DNA from: Reyranella sp.
GTDB taxonomy: Bacteria; Pseudomonadota; Alphaproteobacteria; Reyranellales; Reyranellaceae
Assembly: GCA_029946105.1 (NCBI GenBank)
Contig: JAQSDW010000117.1
Span: 1 to 36,145 of the forward strand
Length of the DNA: 36,145 nucleotides
Direction: 5' to 3'
The notes below the pieces were generated by a model. The model ran no database searches. It saw only the letters and a program-made list of their open reading frames with translations, and had not been told where the DNA came from. Below are positions 25,767-33,057 of this stretch, one piece after another; position 1 is the first letter of the stretch, and every line of letters starts with the position of its first letter. The translations under genes were made by a program, and so were the position numbers.

Positions 25767-26312
25767 ATGAGCTCTTTCCGGCTCCCCACTCTGTTTCTGC
25801 CACTGGTTGCGGGCTTGGCCCTTTTGACCGGAGCCTGTGGTGCGCCGCTCGCCGTCACGGCAGGCGGCTACGCCGCCGACGGCACGCTCATGGCCACCGG
25901 CAACAAGACCTCGAGCGACCACCTGGCATCGATGATGTCCAAGAAGGATTGCTCCTTCGTGCGTGTCTTCCGGAGCACCGATGTCTGCAGGGAACGCGAA
26001 GCGGGCACGGATCCCTATGCCGTCGATTATAACGAGCCCCAGCGATCGGTGAGCGAGGATGGCGTGAAGTACGGGCCCCCGCTGCGCTCTGCAGCGGACG
26101 TGCCCGCCACAAGCTGGGATGCTGCGGCCTACAAGGCCGCCCCGGCCCCGGCCCCGCCGTCGCCCGCGCCAACCGAGCCCGTCATGGCCGTTACCGATTC
26201 GACTCCAGCACCAGCCTCCGCGGCGCCCGCCGCCGTGCCCAAGGCCAAGAAGGGCAAGGCTGTGCGCGCAGCTAAGAAGCCTTCACGAGGTCAGGCGGCG
26301 CCTGCTTCCTGA
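25767..26312 (+). CDS. Exported or lipid-anchored protein of unknown function
   Basis: This 181-residue protein starts with a signal-like segment (LFLPLVAGLALLTGAC). The Cys at 24 could be lipidated, but Thr at the -3 position is poor for a lipobox. The mature part has a GGYAADGTLMATGNKTSSDH region, then CSFVRVFRSTDVCRE, with two cysteines 14 residues apart that could form a disulfide. Residues 120-160 are rich in Ala and Pro. The tail is rich in Lys and Arg (KAKKGKAVRAAKK), suited to binding cell wall or outer-membrane phosphates. I do not recognise a characterised family. A strong AT-rich promoter precedes it. The last 41 bases overlap the 3' end of the convergent dehydrogenase gene. Confidence 0.75.
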   Translation: MSSFRLPTLFLPLVAGLALLTGACGAPLAVTAGGYAADGTLMATGNKTSSDHLASMMSKKDCSFVRVFRSTDVCREREAGTDPYAVDYNEPQRSVSEDGVKYGPPLRSAADVPATSWDAAAYKAAPAPAPPSPAPTEPVMAVTDSTPAPASAAPAAVPKAKKGKAVRAAKKPSRGQAAPAS

Positions 26313-27249
26313 GCAGGAAGGCCTCGAGATTGTCGAGCGCCTTGAAGCCCATGGCATTACGGGTTTCCACGGTCGCCGAGCCCATGTGCGGCAACAGGAA
26401 CGCATTCTCCAGATCGTAGTAACCCTCGTGGATCTTGGGCTCGCCATCGAACACGTCTAAGCCCGCCGAGGCGATCCGGCCGCTTTTCAGCGCCTGGATC
26501 AGCGCATCGTCGTCGACGACACCGCCGCGCGCGGTGTTCACGACCACCGCGCCCTTGGGCAGCTTGGCGAGGCGCTCGGCATTCACCCATTTGCGCGTCG
26601 CCGGAGTCATCGGCGCATTGATCGACAGGAAGTCGCTGTACGGCAGCATGTCGTCGGGGTTGGCGTGGAAGATGGCGCCTTTTTCGAGATCGGCTGGCAG
26701 GCGGCTGCGGTTGCTGTAGTGGATCTGCATGCGAAACGCGCGAGCCCGCTCGGCGACCGCCTGGCCGATGCGGCCCATCCCGAGGATGCCCAGTCTCTTG
26801 CCGGTGACATGCACACCGGTCAGCTGGTTGGGGTTCCAGCCGACCCAGTTGCGAGTCCGCAGCATGGTCGTGCCCTCGTGGGCGCGTCGGGCTGCCCCCA
26901 ACAGGCAGAGCAGCGTGATGTCCGCCGTGGCGTCGGTCAGGACATCCGGCGTGTTACTGACGGCAATGTTGCGCTTGGCCGCGGCGGCGACGTCGACATG
27001 TTCGTAGCCGACCGAGAAAGTGGAGATGATTTGGACGGAGGTGGGCAGGGCAGCGATCGTCTCGGCGGTGAGGGCATCGCCCGCTGCGCACATGATGCCG
27101 TCGCAGCCGGCCGACGCCGCGACCAGACCGGGTCCATCATAAAGCCGGTCCTCGGGATTGAGAACGGCATCGAAACTGGCCGTCAGCCGGGTTTCCACGT
27201 CGGGCGGGAAATGGCGGGTCGCCAAAACCTTGGGTTTGCGATTGGTCAT
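26272..27249 (-). CDS. D-isomer 2-hydroxyacid dehydrogenase (glyoxylate reductase-like)
   Basis: This is a 325-residue NAD(P)-dependent enzyme of the glyoxylate/hydroxypyruvate reductase group. The Rossmann motif is GILGMGRIGQAVAERA. Catalytic residues are in place: Arg in VVNTARGGVVDDDAL, Glu in GLDVFDGEP and His in LLPHMGSAT. After the second strand, HYSNRSRLP suggests NADP preference (Arg residues after the acidic position are used). The ATG at 27249 follows GGGAGGA; the frame also reaches 27309, unnecessarily. Glyoxylate or hydroxypyruvate is the likely substrate class but is not proven. The 3' end overlaps the convergent small envelope protein gene. Confidence 0.9.
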   Translation of the reverse strand: MTNRKPKVLATRHFPPDVETRLTASFDAVLNPEDRLYDGPGLVAASAGCDGIMCAAGDALTAETIAALPTSVQIISTFSVGYEHVDVAAAAKRNIAVSNTPDVLTDATADITLLCLLGAARRAHEGTTMLRTRNWVGWNPNQLTGVHVTGKRLGILGMGRIGQAVAERARAFRMQIHYSNRSRLPADLEKGAIFHANPDDMLPYSDFLSINAPMTPATRKWVNAERLAKLPKGAVVVNTARGGVVDDDALIQALKSGRIASAGLDVFDGEPKIHEGYYDLENAFLLPHMGSATVETRNAMGFKALDNLEAFLLRKQAPPDLVKAS

Positions 27250-27320
27250 GGTCGCTATCCTCCCTGTGCAGCCCTGCCGCAGGCGATCATTCTGGTATTC
27301 TGCGTCCATGGATATTACGC

Positions 27321-28223
27321 TTGGCCGCCCGGCTACAAGGCCTAGCCCTCAGCCATTGTCCGTTGACCACGTATAGTTTTAGCTGTCCTCGCGTCCAAAC
27401 AGCGGCCTTCGGTGCCGCCGTCGTCGCCATGCTGTTGGCGGTCCTGTGGATAAGCGTCGCCGATGCGCAGCAGCAGCCTGAGTCGATTCTGGTGCCGCAT
27501 CGGGCCACCTACGACATGAAACTGTCCGTGGCCCGTCCCAACAGCGGGATCGTCGAGGTCAGTGGGCGCATGGTCATCGAGAACGTCGATTCATGCGACG
27601 CCTGGGAGGTCAAGCAGCGCATCAAGCTCAAGTTCCTGCGCAACGACAGTGAGGAATTCAGCACCGATTCGAGCTTCACCAGCTACGAGACCAAGGACGG
27701 GCTGGGTCTGCGCTTCAGTGTCCGCAACATCCAGGACAACGAGGTCGAGGAAGAACTGCGGGGTCACGCCGACCTCGTGGCGACGGGCGGCAAGGGGCGG
27801 GCCACTTTCACCCTGCCCGAGGCACGCAGCTTCGAGCTTCCGGCCGGAACCTTGTTCCCGACCACCCATCTCGCGCTGATCATCCAGCATGCCCGCAATG
27901 GCGATCAGTCGGCCTCCTACGGTGTGTTCGATGGGGCACGGCTCGACGGGGCATTCCAGGTCAATGCCGTCATCGGCCGCGCGCCCCGCGCCACCGGGGC
28001 ACCGGCTGTCCGCGGCGATGTCGCGCTCCTGCGCAACCAGCCTGCCTGGGGCGTTCGGCTCGCCTTCTTCGCCACCGGCGACCAGGGCACCAACCCCGAG
28101 TATGAGCTGGCGCTCGATCTGCTGGGCAACGGCGTCGCCCGGTCGATGCTGCTCGACTATGGTGACTTCGCCATCGACGCCCGTCTGGTTCAACTTCAAG
28201 CGCTGCCGAGGCCGAAATGCTGA
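27321..28223 (+). CDS. EipB-like periplasmic envelope protein (DUF1849), first copy
   Basis: The protein has about 300 residues in the longest frame. A signal/anchor segment (FGAAVVAMLLAVLWISVADA, about 30-49) is followed by the mature start VPHRATYDMKL, the typical opening of DUF1849. The rest is beta-rich, with PAGTLFPTTHLALIIQHA and VNAVIGRAP. EipB of Brucella is a periplasmic spiral beta-barrel needed for envelope integrity, with one disulfide linking an early Cys to the C-terminal Cys. Here Cys92 (VDSCDAWEV) and the last residue Cys300 fit that pair. The start is uncertain: TTG 27321 has no ribosome site, and ATG 27429 would clip the signal. The next gene overlaps it by 7 bases. Confidence 0.85.
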   Translation: MAARLQGLALSHCPLTTYSFSCPRVQTAAFGAAVVAMLLAVLWISVADAQQQPESILVPHRATYDMKLSVARPNSGIVEVSGRMVIENVDSCDAWEVKQRIKLKFLRNDSEEFSTDSSFTSYETKDGLGLRFSVRNIQDNEVEEELRGHADLVATGGKGRATFTLPEARSFELPAGTLFPTTHLALIIQHARNGDQSASYGVFDGARLDGAFQVNAVIGRAPRATGAPAVRGDVALLRNQPAWGVRLAFFATGDQGTNPEYELALDLLGNGVARSMLLDYGDFAIDARLVQLQALPRPKC

Positions 28224-29035
28224 ATTATCACCACGCCACGCCAGCGGCTCTCGCCGCAGCATTCAGTATTGCTTTCGCAGGCCCCACGTTGGCGCAGGAC
28301 TTCGCCGCGCACCGGGCCGTCTATTCGGTCGTGACCCTGGAAAAGGGCAAGCCGAGCGGCGATGCGCCCGGCACCTACGCCTATGAACTTAAGCTGACGT
28401 GCGACGGCGGCTACGTCATCAACCAGCGCCTGAAGCTGGAGATGGCTGGCGCGCGGGGATCGGTCGTGAGCGAACAGCAATCTCAGATGACGGAGAGCCG
28501 TGACGGCAAGAAGCTTGTCTTCGAGCATCGCACGACCGCCAACGGCAAGCAGACGGGCATGGTGAAAGGCGAGGCCTTGATCGGCGACGACGGCAGCGGG
28601 CAGGCGCGATTCACCGACCCCGAAGGGCAGACCGTGGCCCTGCCGGGCGGCACGCTGTTTCCGGTGGCCATCGCGCGCGCCACGATCCGCCAGGCCAAGG
28701 CGGGCGAGAACGGCTTCGATACCCTGTTTTTCTTCGGTGAAAAGGTGAAGCCGCCGCAATCCGTGAACATCCTGATCGGCAAGGTGCCGAAGCGCCTTGC
28801 CGACGTGAATATCCCGGAGGGCGCCGAGGCTTTGGCCGAGGGGCGCGCGCGGATCTACTACCGCGCCGGCTTCTTCGATGCCGGGACCAAGGGACAGGGC
28901 GAGCCCGCGTTCGAGATGAGCAGCCTCACGCTCGACAACGGCATCGAACTGTTCGGCACCCACGAGGAGGGTGAAGGCGGCATCGAATACCGCATCACCA
29001 GGCTGGAAGCGCTGCTCAAGCCGAGCTGCAACTAG
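28217..29035 (+). CDS. EipB-like periplasmic envelope protein (DUF1849), second copy
   Basis: This is a 272-residue paralogue of the gene upstream. The signal peptide has LAAAFSIAFAGPTLA, with cleavage near AQ at 27. The mature protein opens AAHRAVYSVVTLEKGK and keeps the DUF1849 pattern YAYELKLTCDGGYVINQRLKLEM, LPGGTLFPVAIARATI and NILIGKVPKRL. The early Cys62 (LTCDGG) and penultimate Cys271 (KPSCN) again match the single conserved disulfide. Its ATG lies in the last codons of the first copy (ATGCTGA), so translation is coupled. The sequence is clearly different from copy one outside the motifs, so the duplication is old. Confidence 0.88.
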   Translation: MLNYHHATPAALAAAFSIAFAGPTLAQDFAAHRAVYSVVTLEKGKPSGDAPGTYAYELKLTCDGGYVINQRLKLEMAGARGSVVSEQQSQMTESRDGKKLVFEHRTTANGKQTGMVKGEALIGDDGSGQARFTDPEGQTVALPGGTLFPVAIARATIRQAKAGENGFDTLFFFGEKVKPPQSVNILIGKVPKRLADVNIPEGAEALAEGRARIYYRAGFFDAGTKGQGEPAFEMSSLTLDNGIELFGTHEEGEGGIEYRITRLEALLKPSCN

Positions 29036-29124
29036 GTCAAAGCCCATAAAGTCGGGCCCGGCGCGTCTGCTTCCGGCGCAGCATTCGTTTCGGCGGCCGC
29101 GGTGACCGGCGGCGTATCGTGCGT

Positions 29125-29802
29125 CTAGTTGTCGAAACCGACGAATACCGTAGCTTCGTCGACAGACTTTCGTTCGGAAACGACCGCATTTGCAGGAAAG
29201 CTTTCATCCGGCCAGCCCAGCGCAATACTTTTCATGATGACCTGGTCGTCAGCTATTCCGGCGTGTTCACGCACCACAGGTGATTGCATGATGCCCTGGC
29301 TGTTGATCACGGCGCCCAGCCCGCGAGACCACGCAGCATTGACCAGGGCAGTCGCCACAGCGCCACAATCGAAGGGCGTATCGTCGCTGCCGTCCAGCAC
29401 GCGGTCATAGGTCACTATCACGCAGACAGGCGCGTCGAACTGACGGAAGCCGCGCAGTACCCAGTCCTGGCGCATCACTTTGTCATCGCGCGCAATCCCC
29501 ATGGCGGAGAATAATTGCTTGGCGACGCCTACCTGCCTGTCGCGGTGTGGACCGGCAAAGGCCTGACCCGTGCGGAACTCGCGCGACTGCGGGATGCCTG
29601 CCACCATCCGATCCGTGTTGCCGGCCCGGATCCGATCCAGCGGTTCGCCGGTGACGACGTAGAAGTTCCAGGGCTGGGTGTTCATTGACGACGGAGCGCG
29701 CATCGCCAGGCCGATGATTTCCTCGATCAGCGCCTTGGGTACCGGATCGGGCTTGTAACCGCGGATGCTCCGGCGGCCGAGGACAACGTCATCGAACTGC
29801 AT
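29125..29802 (-). CDS. Nitroreductase family protein
   Basis: This is a 225-residue FMN-dependent oxidoreductase. The N-terminal VLGRRSIRGYKPDPVPKALI binds FMN phosphate through the Arg pair. APSSMNTQPWNFYVVTG is a family hallmark. The C-terminal part has WSRGLGAVINSQGIM and SIALGWPDESFP. The natural substrate is unknown; NAD(P)H-dependent reduction of nitroaromatics or quinones is the family chemistry. The ATG at 29802 is chosen from conservation of the N-terminus, with only a weak ribosome site; upstream frame extensions lie over a 10-base phased repeat. The TetR gene ends 136 bases upstream on the same strand. Confidence 0.88.
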   Translation of the reverse strand: MQFDDVVLGRRSIRGYKPDPVPKALIEEIIGLAMRAPSSMNTQPWNFYVVTGEPLDRIRAGNTDRMVAGIPQSREFRTGQAFAGPHRDRQVGVAKQLFSAMGIARDDKVMRQDWVLRGFRQFDAPVCVIVTYDRVLDGSDDTPFDCGAVATALVNAAWSRGLGAVINSQGIMQSPVVREHAGIADDQVIMKSIALGWPDESFPANAVVSERKSVDEATVFVGFDN

Positions 29803-29827
29803 TTGTCTGGAATTCCCCGGATCAGCT

Positions 29828-29853
29828 TGAATTGGCATGAATTGGCTTGAATT
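29828..29853. repeat. Three TGAATT repeats with exact 10-base period
   Basis: TGAATT occurs at 29828, 29838 and 29848, and the first two copies continue as TGAATTGGCA and TGAATTGGCT. The period equals one helical turn, so all copies face the same side. It lies 26 bases upstream of the nitroreductase start, where a regulator site would be expected. Confidence 0.5.
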
Positions 29854-29938
29854 TTCGCGGCTTCGCGACCTTCGCGCAAGATAGACGCAAAAGCCCTCCC
29901 GATGACCGCTCCGGGGCAATGTCTGACGACCTCCTTAC

Positions 29939-30484
29939 CTAGCCGCTCTTGCGCGTGGCGGCCAGGCGGACGAGTTCGTCCAGGATCCGCTGCCATTCCG
30001 CCGGGTCGGGCCTGGTCGTCGACAGGCCGTGACCTAGGTAGGCCCAATAGAGAATCCGCGCCCGGGCCGAGGCCTGGTTGGCAGCGAGACCTGTCTCGAC
30101 CAGCAGTCCCCGGATGTATTTCAGGCGCCAGGTATCGACCGCCTCGACCATGGCCTTTGCCCTGGCGTCTGCCGTCGCCCAACTCCGCATCGCTCTTTCG
30201 AGACGGACATCGGCCCGAAAGGCGCGTTCGACCAGGGCGGCGAGGCGGCTTTCTGGCGTGCCCTCGACTTCCCTGACGACATTGTCGTAGGCGACCTCGC
30301 GCCAGTGTTGCAGGACGGCGGCATGGAACGCGCCGACATTGGCGAAATGCCAGTAGAAACTGCCGCGCGAGACACCGAGCACCTTGGAGAGCGTATCGGC
30401 CTTGAGCGCCGTGAAGCCCGATTTGGCCAGGGCCTTCAGGCCGGCGTTCACCCAATCGCCGGAAGTCAGACGATCGTCGGCCAT
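29939..30484 (-). CDS. TetR/AcrR family transcriptional regulator
   Basis: This is a 181-residue repressor-type protein. The helix-turn-helix at about 30-49 reads ADTLSKVLGVSRGSFYWHF, the classic TetR form. The C-terminal ligand-binding helices include WATADARAKAM and ARILYWAYLGHGLS, with no recognisable ligand family. The ATG at 30484 has a close GAGAAA; the frame extends much further up over the promoter region, so this start is preferred. It diverges from a small four-helix membrane protein with repeated ATACA-N4-TGTAT palindromes between them, which makes self-regulation and control of that gene likely. Confidence 0.9.
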   Translation of the reverse strand: MADDRLTSGDWVNAGLKALAKSGFTALKADTLSKVLGVSRGSFYWHFANVGAFHAAVLQHWREVAYDNVVREVEGTPESRLAALVERAFRADVRLERAMRSWATADARAKAMVEAVDTWRLKYIRGLLVETGLAANQASARARILYWAYLGHGLSTTRPDPAEWQRILDELVRLAATRKSG

Positions 30485-30490
30485 TTTCTC

Positions 30491-30519
30491 ATACCGTAGT
30501 GTTCCATACAGTAGTGTAT
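30491..30519. promoter_or_regulatory. TetR operator pair near the regulator start
   Basis: O2 at 30506-30519 is ATACA-GTAG-TGTAT, perfect 5-bp arms. O1 at 30491-30504 (ATACC-GTAG-TGTTC) shares ATAC, GTAG and TGT with it but has imperfect symmetry. They are offset by 15 bases and lie 7-35 bases before the TetR start, so they can block its transcription. Confidence 0.65.
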
Positions 30520-30547
30520 TGACGGGGAGGGCGCGCCACGCTACAGA
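30519..30547 (+). promoter_or_regulatory. Promoter for the four-helix membrane protein
   Basis: TTGACG at 30519-30524 and TACAGA at 30542-30547 are 17 bases apart. The -35 touches operator O2 and the -10 lies directly before operator O3. The -10 is weak, so this is a moderate call. Confidence 0.45.
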
Positions 30548-30548
30548 A

Positions 30549-30566
30549 CCATACAGATATGTATGG
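30549..30566. promoter_or_regulatory. TetR operator O3 over the membrane-protein transcription start
   Basis: CCATACA-GATA-TGTATGG is an 18-bp perfect inverted repeat with 7-bp arms; its core arms ATACA and TGTAT equal those of O2. Its last two bases overlap the GGAGGT ribosome site of the downstream gene, so bound protein would block transcription initiation or elongation. Confidence 0.7.
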
Positions 30567-30575
30567 AGGTGGACA

Positions 30576-30926
30576 ATGCGGGATCTCGCAATCCAGGCGG
30601 CCGGCGGCCTCGCCATTCTCGCCGCTGTCGTCCACGGCGTTCTCGGCGAAACCAAGGTTTTCGCGCGGGCCCGGATCGAGCCGGCCACGACCCGGCTGCT
30701 GATCCGTCTGGTCTGGCAATGCGGCACCGCGGCTTGGATCGGCTTCGGCGTCCTGTTGATCGCGGTGCCGTCGATGGCCTCCGAGCCGGCCCGCCTCTGG
30801 ATCGTCGGGACGGCCGTTGTCGTCTATGGCTTGGCCGCCGTCGGCAATGCCTGGGCGATGCGTGGGCGGCACTTCGGCTGGATGGTTTTGGCGGCGGTGA
30901 GTATGCTTGCCCTCGTTGGCGCCTAG
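30576..30926 (+). CDS. Small four-helix membrane protein of unknown function
   Basis: This is a 116-residue protein with four hydrophobic helices at about 6-26, 45-65, 72-92 and 98-115, and a basic loop after the first (KVFARARIEP). The GGAGGT ribosome site precedes the ATG at 30576 by 5 bases. No charged motif identifies a transporter such as SMR. It is paired head-to-head with a TetR gene and its transcription start is covered by a TetR-type palindrome, so it is probably induced by the regulator's ligand. A role in tolerance of a small compound is possible. It ends 10 bases from the convergent ROK kinase gene. Confidence 0.82.
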   Translation: MRDLAIQAAGGLAILAAVVHGVLGETKVFARARIEPATTRLLIRLVWQCGTAAWIGFGVLLIAVPSMASEPARLWIVGTAVVVYGLAAVGNAWAMRGRHFGWMVLAAVSMLALVGA

Positions 30927-30936
30927 GTGCCGGTGC

Positions 30937-31842
30937 CTAGGCTTCGGGCCACAGCCAGGCAGCTCCGCGCACACCGCTCGAATCGCCGTACTTCGGGGGT
31001 AGCAGGAGGGTGACGATGCTGTCGGACTCGGAGAATACCTCGCGCTTCCACAGCTCGGGGACGCGGCTGTAGAGCTGGATCATGCGTGACAAGCCGCCGC
31101 CCAGCACGATGGCGTTGGGGTCGAGGATGTTGATGACGACGCTGAGTGCGCGCGCGAGGCGATCGCAATAGAGCTCCATCTGGTCGGCTGCTTCGATGTC
31201 GCCGGCCAGCGCCGCCTCGGCGATGTCGGTGGCGCGCAGGTCGCGGCCGGTGCGCTCGGCAAACTGGCGCTGCAGCGCCGGGCCGCTCAGCCAGGTCTCT
31301 ATGCAGCCCATGCGACCGCAATAGCAGCGCACGCCGGGCCGCTCGTCGTCGCGCGGCTGGGGCAGGGCGTTGTGTCCCCATTCGCCGGCGATCGCCTGGG
31401 CGCCGGTGATCGGCTTGCCGTCGATCGCAATGCCGCCGCCCACGCCGGTGCCCAGGATCACACCGAACACGATCTTGCATCCTGCCGCGGCGCCGTCGGT
31501 GGCCTCGGAGACGGCAAAGCAGTTGGCGTCGTTGGCCATCCGCACCTCGCGGCCGAGCGCGCGTTCGACATCACGGTGCAATGGCCGTCCGTTGAGGCGC
31601 GTCGAATTGGCGTTCTTGATCAGGCTAGTCGCCGGTGAGATCGCCCCGGGAGTGGCCAGCCCGACGGAACATTCCGCGCCGACCTGCCGCTCCAGTTCGC
31701 GCACGACCTCGACGATCGACTTGATGGCGTCCTCGTACGAGCCCGGCGGCGTGGGAACGCGCAGGCGCCCCCGTTCCGTGCCGTCCCTGTCGAGCACCAG
31801 GCCTTCGATCTTGGTGCCGCCGAGGTCGATTCCGATCCGCAT
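30937..31842 (-). CDS. ROK family sugar kinase (fructokinase-like)
   Basis: This is a 301-residue cytosolic kinase. The phosphate motif is IGIDLGGTKIEG at 3-14. The catalytic Asp is in NDANCF (104-109), and the adenine loop is GTGVGGGI (131-138). GEWGHNAL (153-160) and the zinc-binding CYCGRMGCIE (173-182) are the ROK signature; the CxCGxxGCxE form occurs in fructokinase/Mak and glucokinase members. No DNA-binding domain precedes it, so it is a kinase and not a repressor. The exact hexose is not determined. It follows the Ntn hydrolase gene by 5 bases on the same strand. Confidence 0.9.
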   Translation of the reverse strand: MRIGIDLGGTKIEGLVLDRDGTERGRLRVPTPPGSYEDAIKSIVEVVRELERQVGAECSVGLATPGAISPATSLIKNANSTRLNGRPLHRDVERALGREVRMANDANCFAVSEATDGAAAGCKIVFGVILGTGVGGGIAIDGKPITGAQAIAGEWGHNALPQPRDDERPGVRCYCGRMGCIETWLSGPALQRQFAERTGRDLRATDIAEAALAGDIEAADQMELYCDRLARALSVVINILDPNAIVLGGGLSRMIQLYSRVPELWKREVFSESDSIVTLLLPPKYGDSSGVRGAAWLWPEA

Positions 31843-31847
31843 GACGC

Positions 31848-32948
31848 CTATTGGGTTGGTGCTGGCAGGAACTTGAACGGCTCGGACGACTTGAAGTTGC
31901 CCGCGACCTCGCCGGAGAACACTTCCCCGTTCTGGATCGTAAGCTTCCTGACCGGTGCCCCGGGCTTGAGGTCGAGATTGGCGAGCGAGACCCAGAATGT
32001 ATTCGGCCGTGTCGCCGAGTCGAAGAAGTAGACGAGGTTCTTCTGGTCGGCGACAGTGCGCCAGATCGTCGATGAAATGTTCGGCTGATCCGGCGTGGTG
32101 ATGCCGAGTGGCACGCTCACGGCGCGCTGCACGCCCATCACGCTGGCGACCGCCTGATTGGCGAAGGATTGCTGTGGCACGCTCTTGATGTAGTTCTTGT
32201 CGATCTGTGTGGGGATCGCGCCCAGCAGGAACGAGGCGCGCGCAAAGCGGTCGGCCGCCCGGTTGGTGCCGGGCAGGAAGGTCAGGCCGCCGATGCCCTT
32301 CCAGTATTCGTTGAGAGCGAGCTGCTCGCTGTAGATCGGCGAATTCGTCATCACGGTGTACTGCTTGCCGTGATGGATCTGCAGCTTACCGCCGACATAT
32401 TCGAAGATCGCCGAGTCGCCCGACGAGTCCGAGATCGCCAGATGCAGCGCAGCCGGCGTGCCGTTCGGCAGCGCCGGGGCGAGCATGGAGAACGGCTCCT
32501 TTCGCAGTGCATCGACGGCGGCGGCGACGGTCGCGAAATTGTCGAGGACGTACTGCGGCCAGGTCGAGATCGAGAGCAGTGGCCGGCTTGCGTCGGGCTT
32601 TCCGTAATCGGACTCCGCGAGATAAAGCAGGTTCGCGACGAGGCCCTTCTCGTTCATCCCGTCGGTGCTGCCGACCTCATAGCCCGAGACGACCACGCTC
32701 CCGTACCTGGCCGTCCAATGCAGCGACCTCGGACCAGCGGCGCCGTCGCGCTTCATGCCGGCCGGGAACACCCAGAGGTTCGACGCCATGTCCTCCTTCC
32801 AGTCCATGTTGCGGCCGGTGATGACGGTGTTGTCGGCTCCGACAAAGAGCGTGCGTGTGCAGGCGATGGCGGTGCCGACGACCGCGGGCGTCGCCAGCAG
32901 GACGGCGGAAAGTGCCAGGGCCACGGAAGTCGAATGATGTCGGGTCAT
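31848..32948 (-). CDS. Exported Ntn-type linear amide hydrolase (choloylglycine hydrolase family)
   Basis: This is a 366-residue enzyme of the penicillin V acylase / bile salt hydrolase family, which cleaves non-peptide C-N amide bonds. A Sec signal (residues 1-29, ending GTAIA) would be cut directly before Cys30, exposing the N-terminal nucleophile. Arg46 and Asp49 (GRNMDW) are 16 and 19 residues after the Cys, as in bile salt hydrolase (Cys2, Arg18, Asp21). MTNSPIY at 200-206 supplies the oxyanion Asn, and DGMNEKGL the second Asn. It should act in the periplasm. N-acyl amides such as acyl-homoserine lactones are possible substrates but none is shown. It is cotranscribed with the ROK kinase gene. 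Confidence 0.88.
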   Translation of the reverse strand: MTRHHSTSVALALSAVLLATPAVVGTAIACTRTLFVGADNTVITGRNMDWKEDMASNLWVFPAGMKRDGAAGPRSLHWTARYGSVVVSGYEVGSTDGMNEKGLVANLLYLAESDYGKPDASRPLLSISTWPQYVLDNFATVAAAVDALRKEPFSMLAPALPNGTPAALHLAISDSSGDSAIFEYVGGKLQIHHGKQYTVMTNSPIYSEQLALNEYWKGIGGLTFLPGTNRAADRFARASFLLGAIPTQIDKNYIKSVPQQSFANQAVASVMGVQRAVSVPLGITTPDQPNISSTIWRTVADQKNLVYFFDSATRPNTFWVSLANLDLKPGAPVRKLTIQNGEVFSGEVAGNFKSSEPFKFLPAPTQ

Positions 32949-33057
32949 GGTCCTGCCTGTTCCGATGGTCGGGCGGCCATTCTAGATGGCAAGGGACGAA
33001 CGGCAACCGAGCGCCTATCCTTTTGAGTGGCGGACAGCCTTGGGGGAAAGCGGCGCG

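Noticed and set aside
25736-25777. AAAGAG / CTCTTT inverted arms around the start of the small envelope protein gene
   Set aside because: Six-base AT-rich arms 30 bases apart are expected by chance in an AT-rich gap; no evidence of a riboswitch or attenuator.
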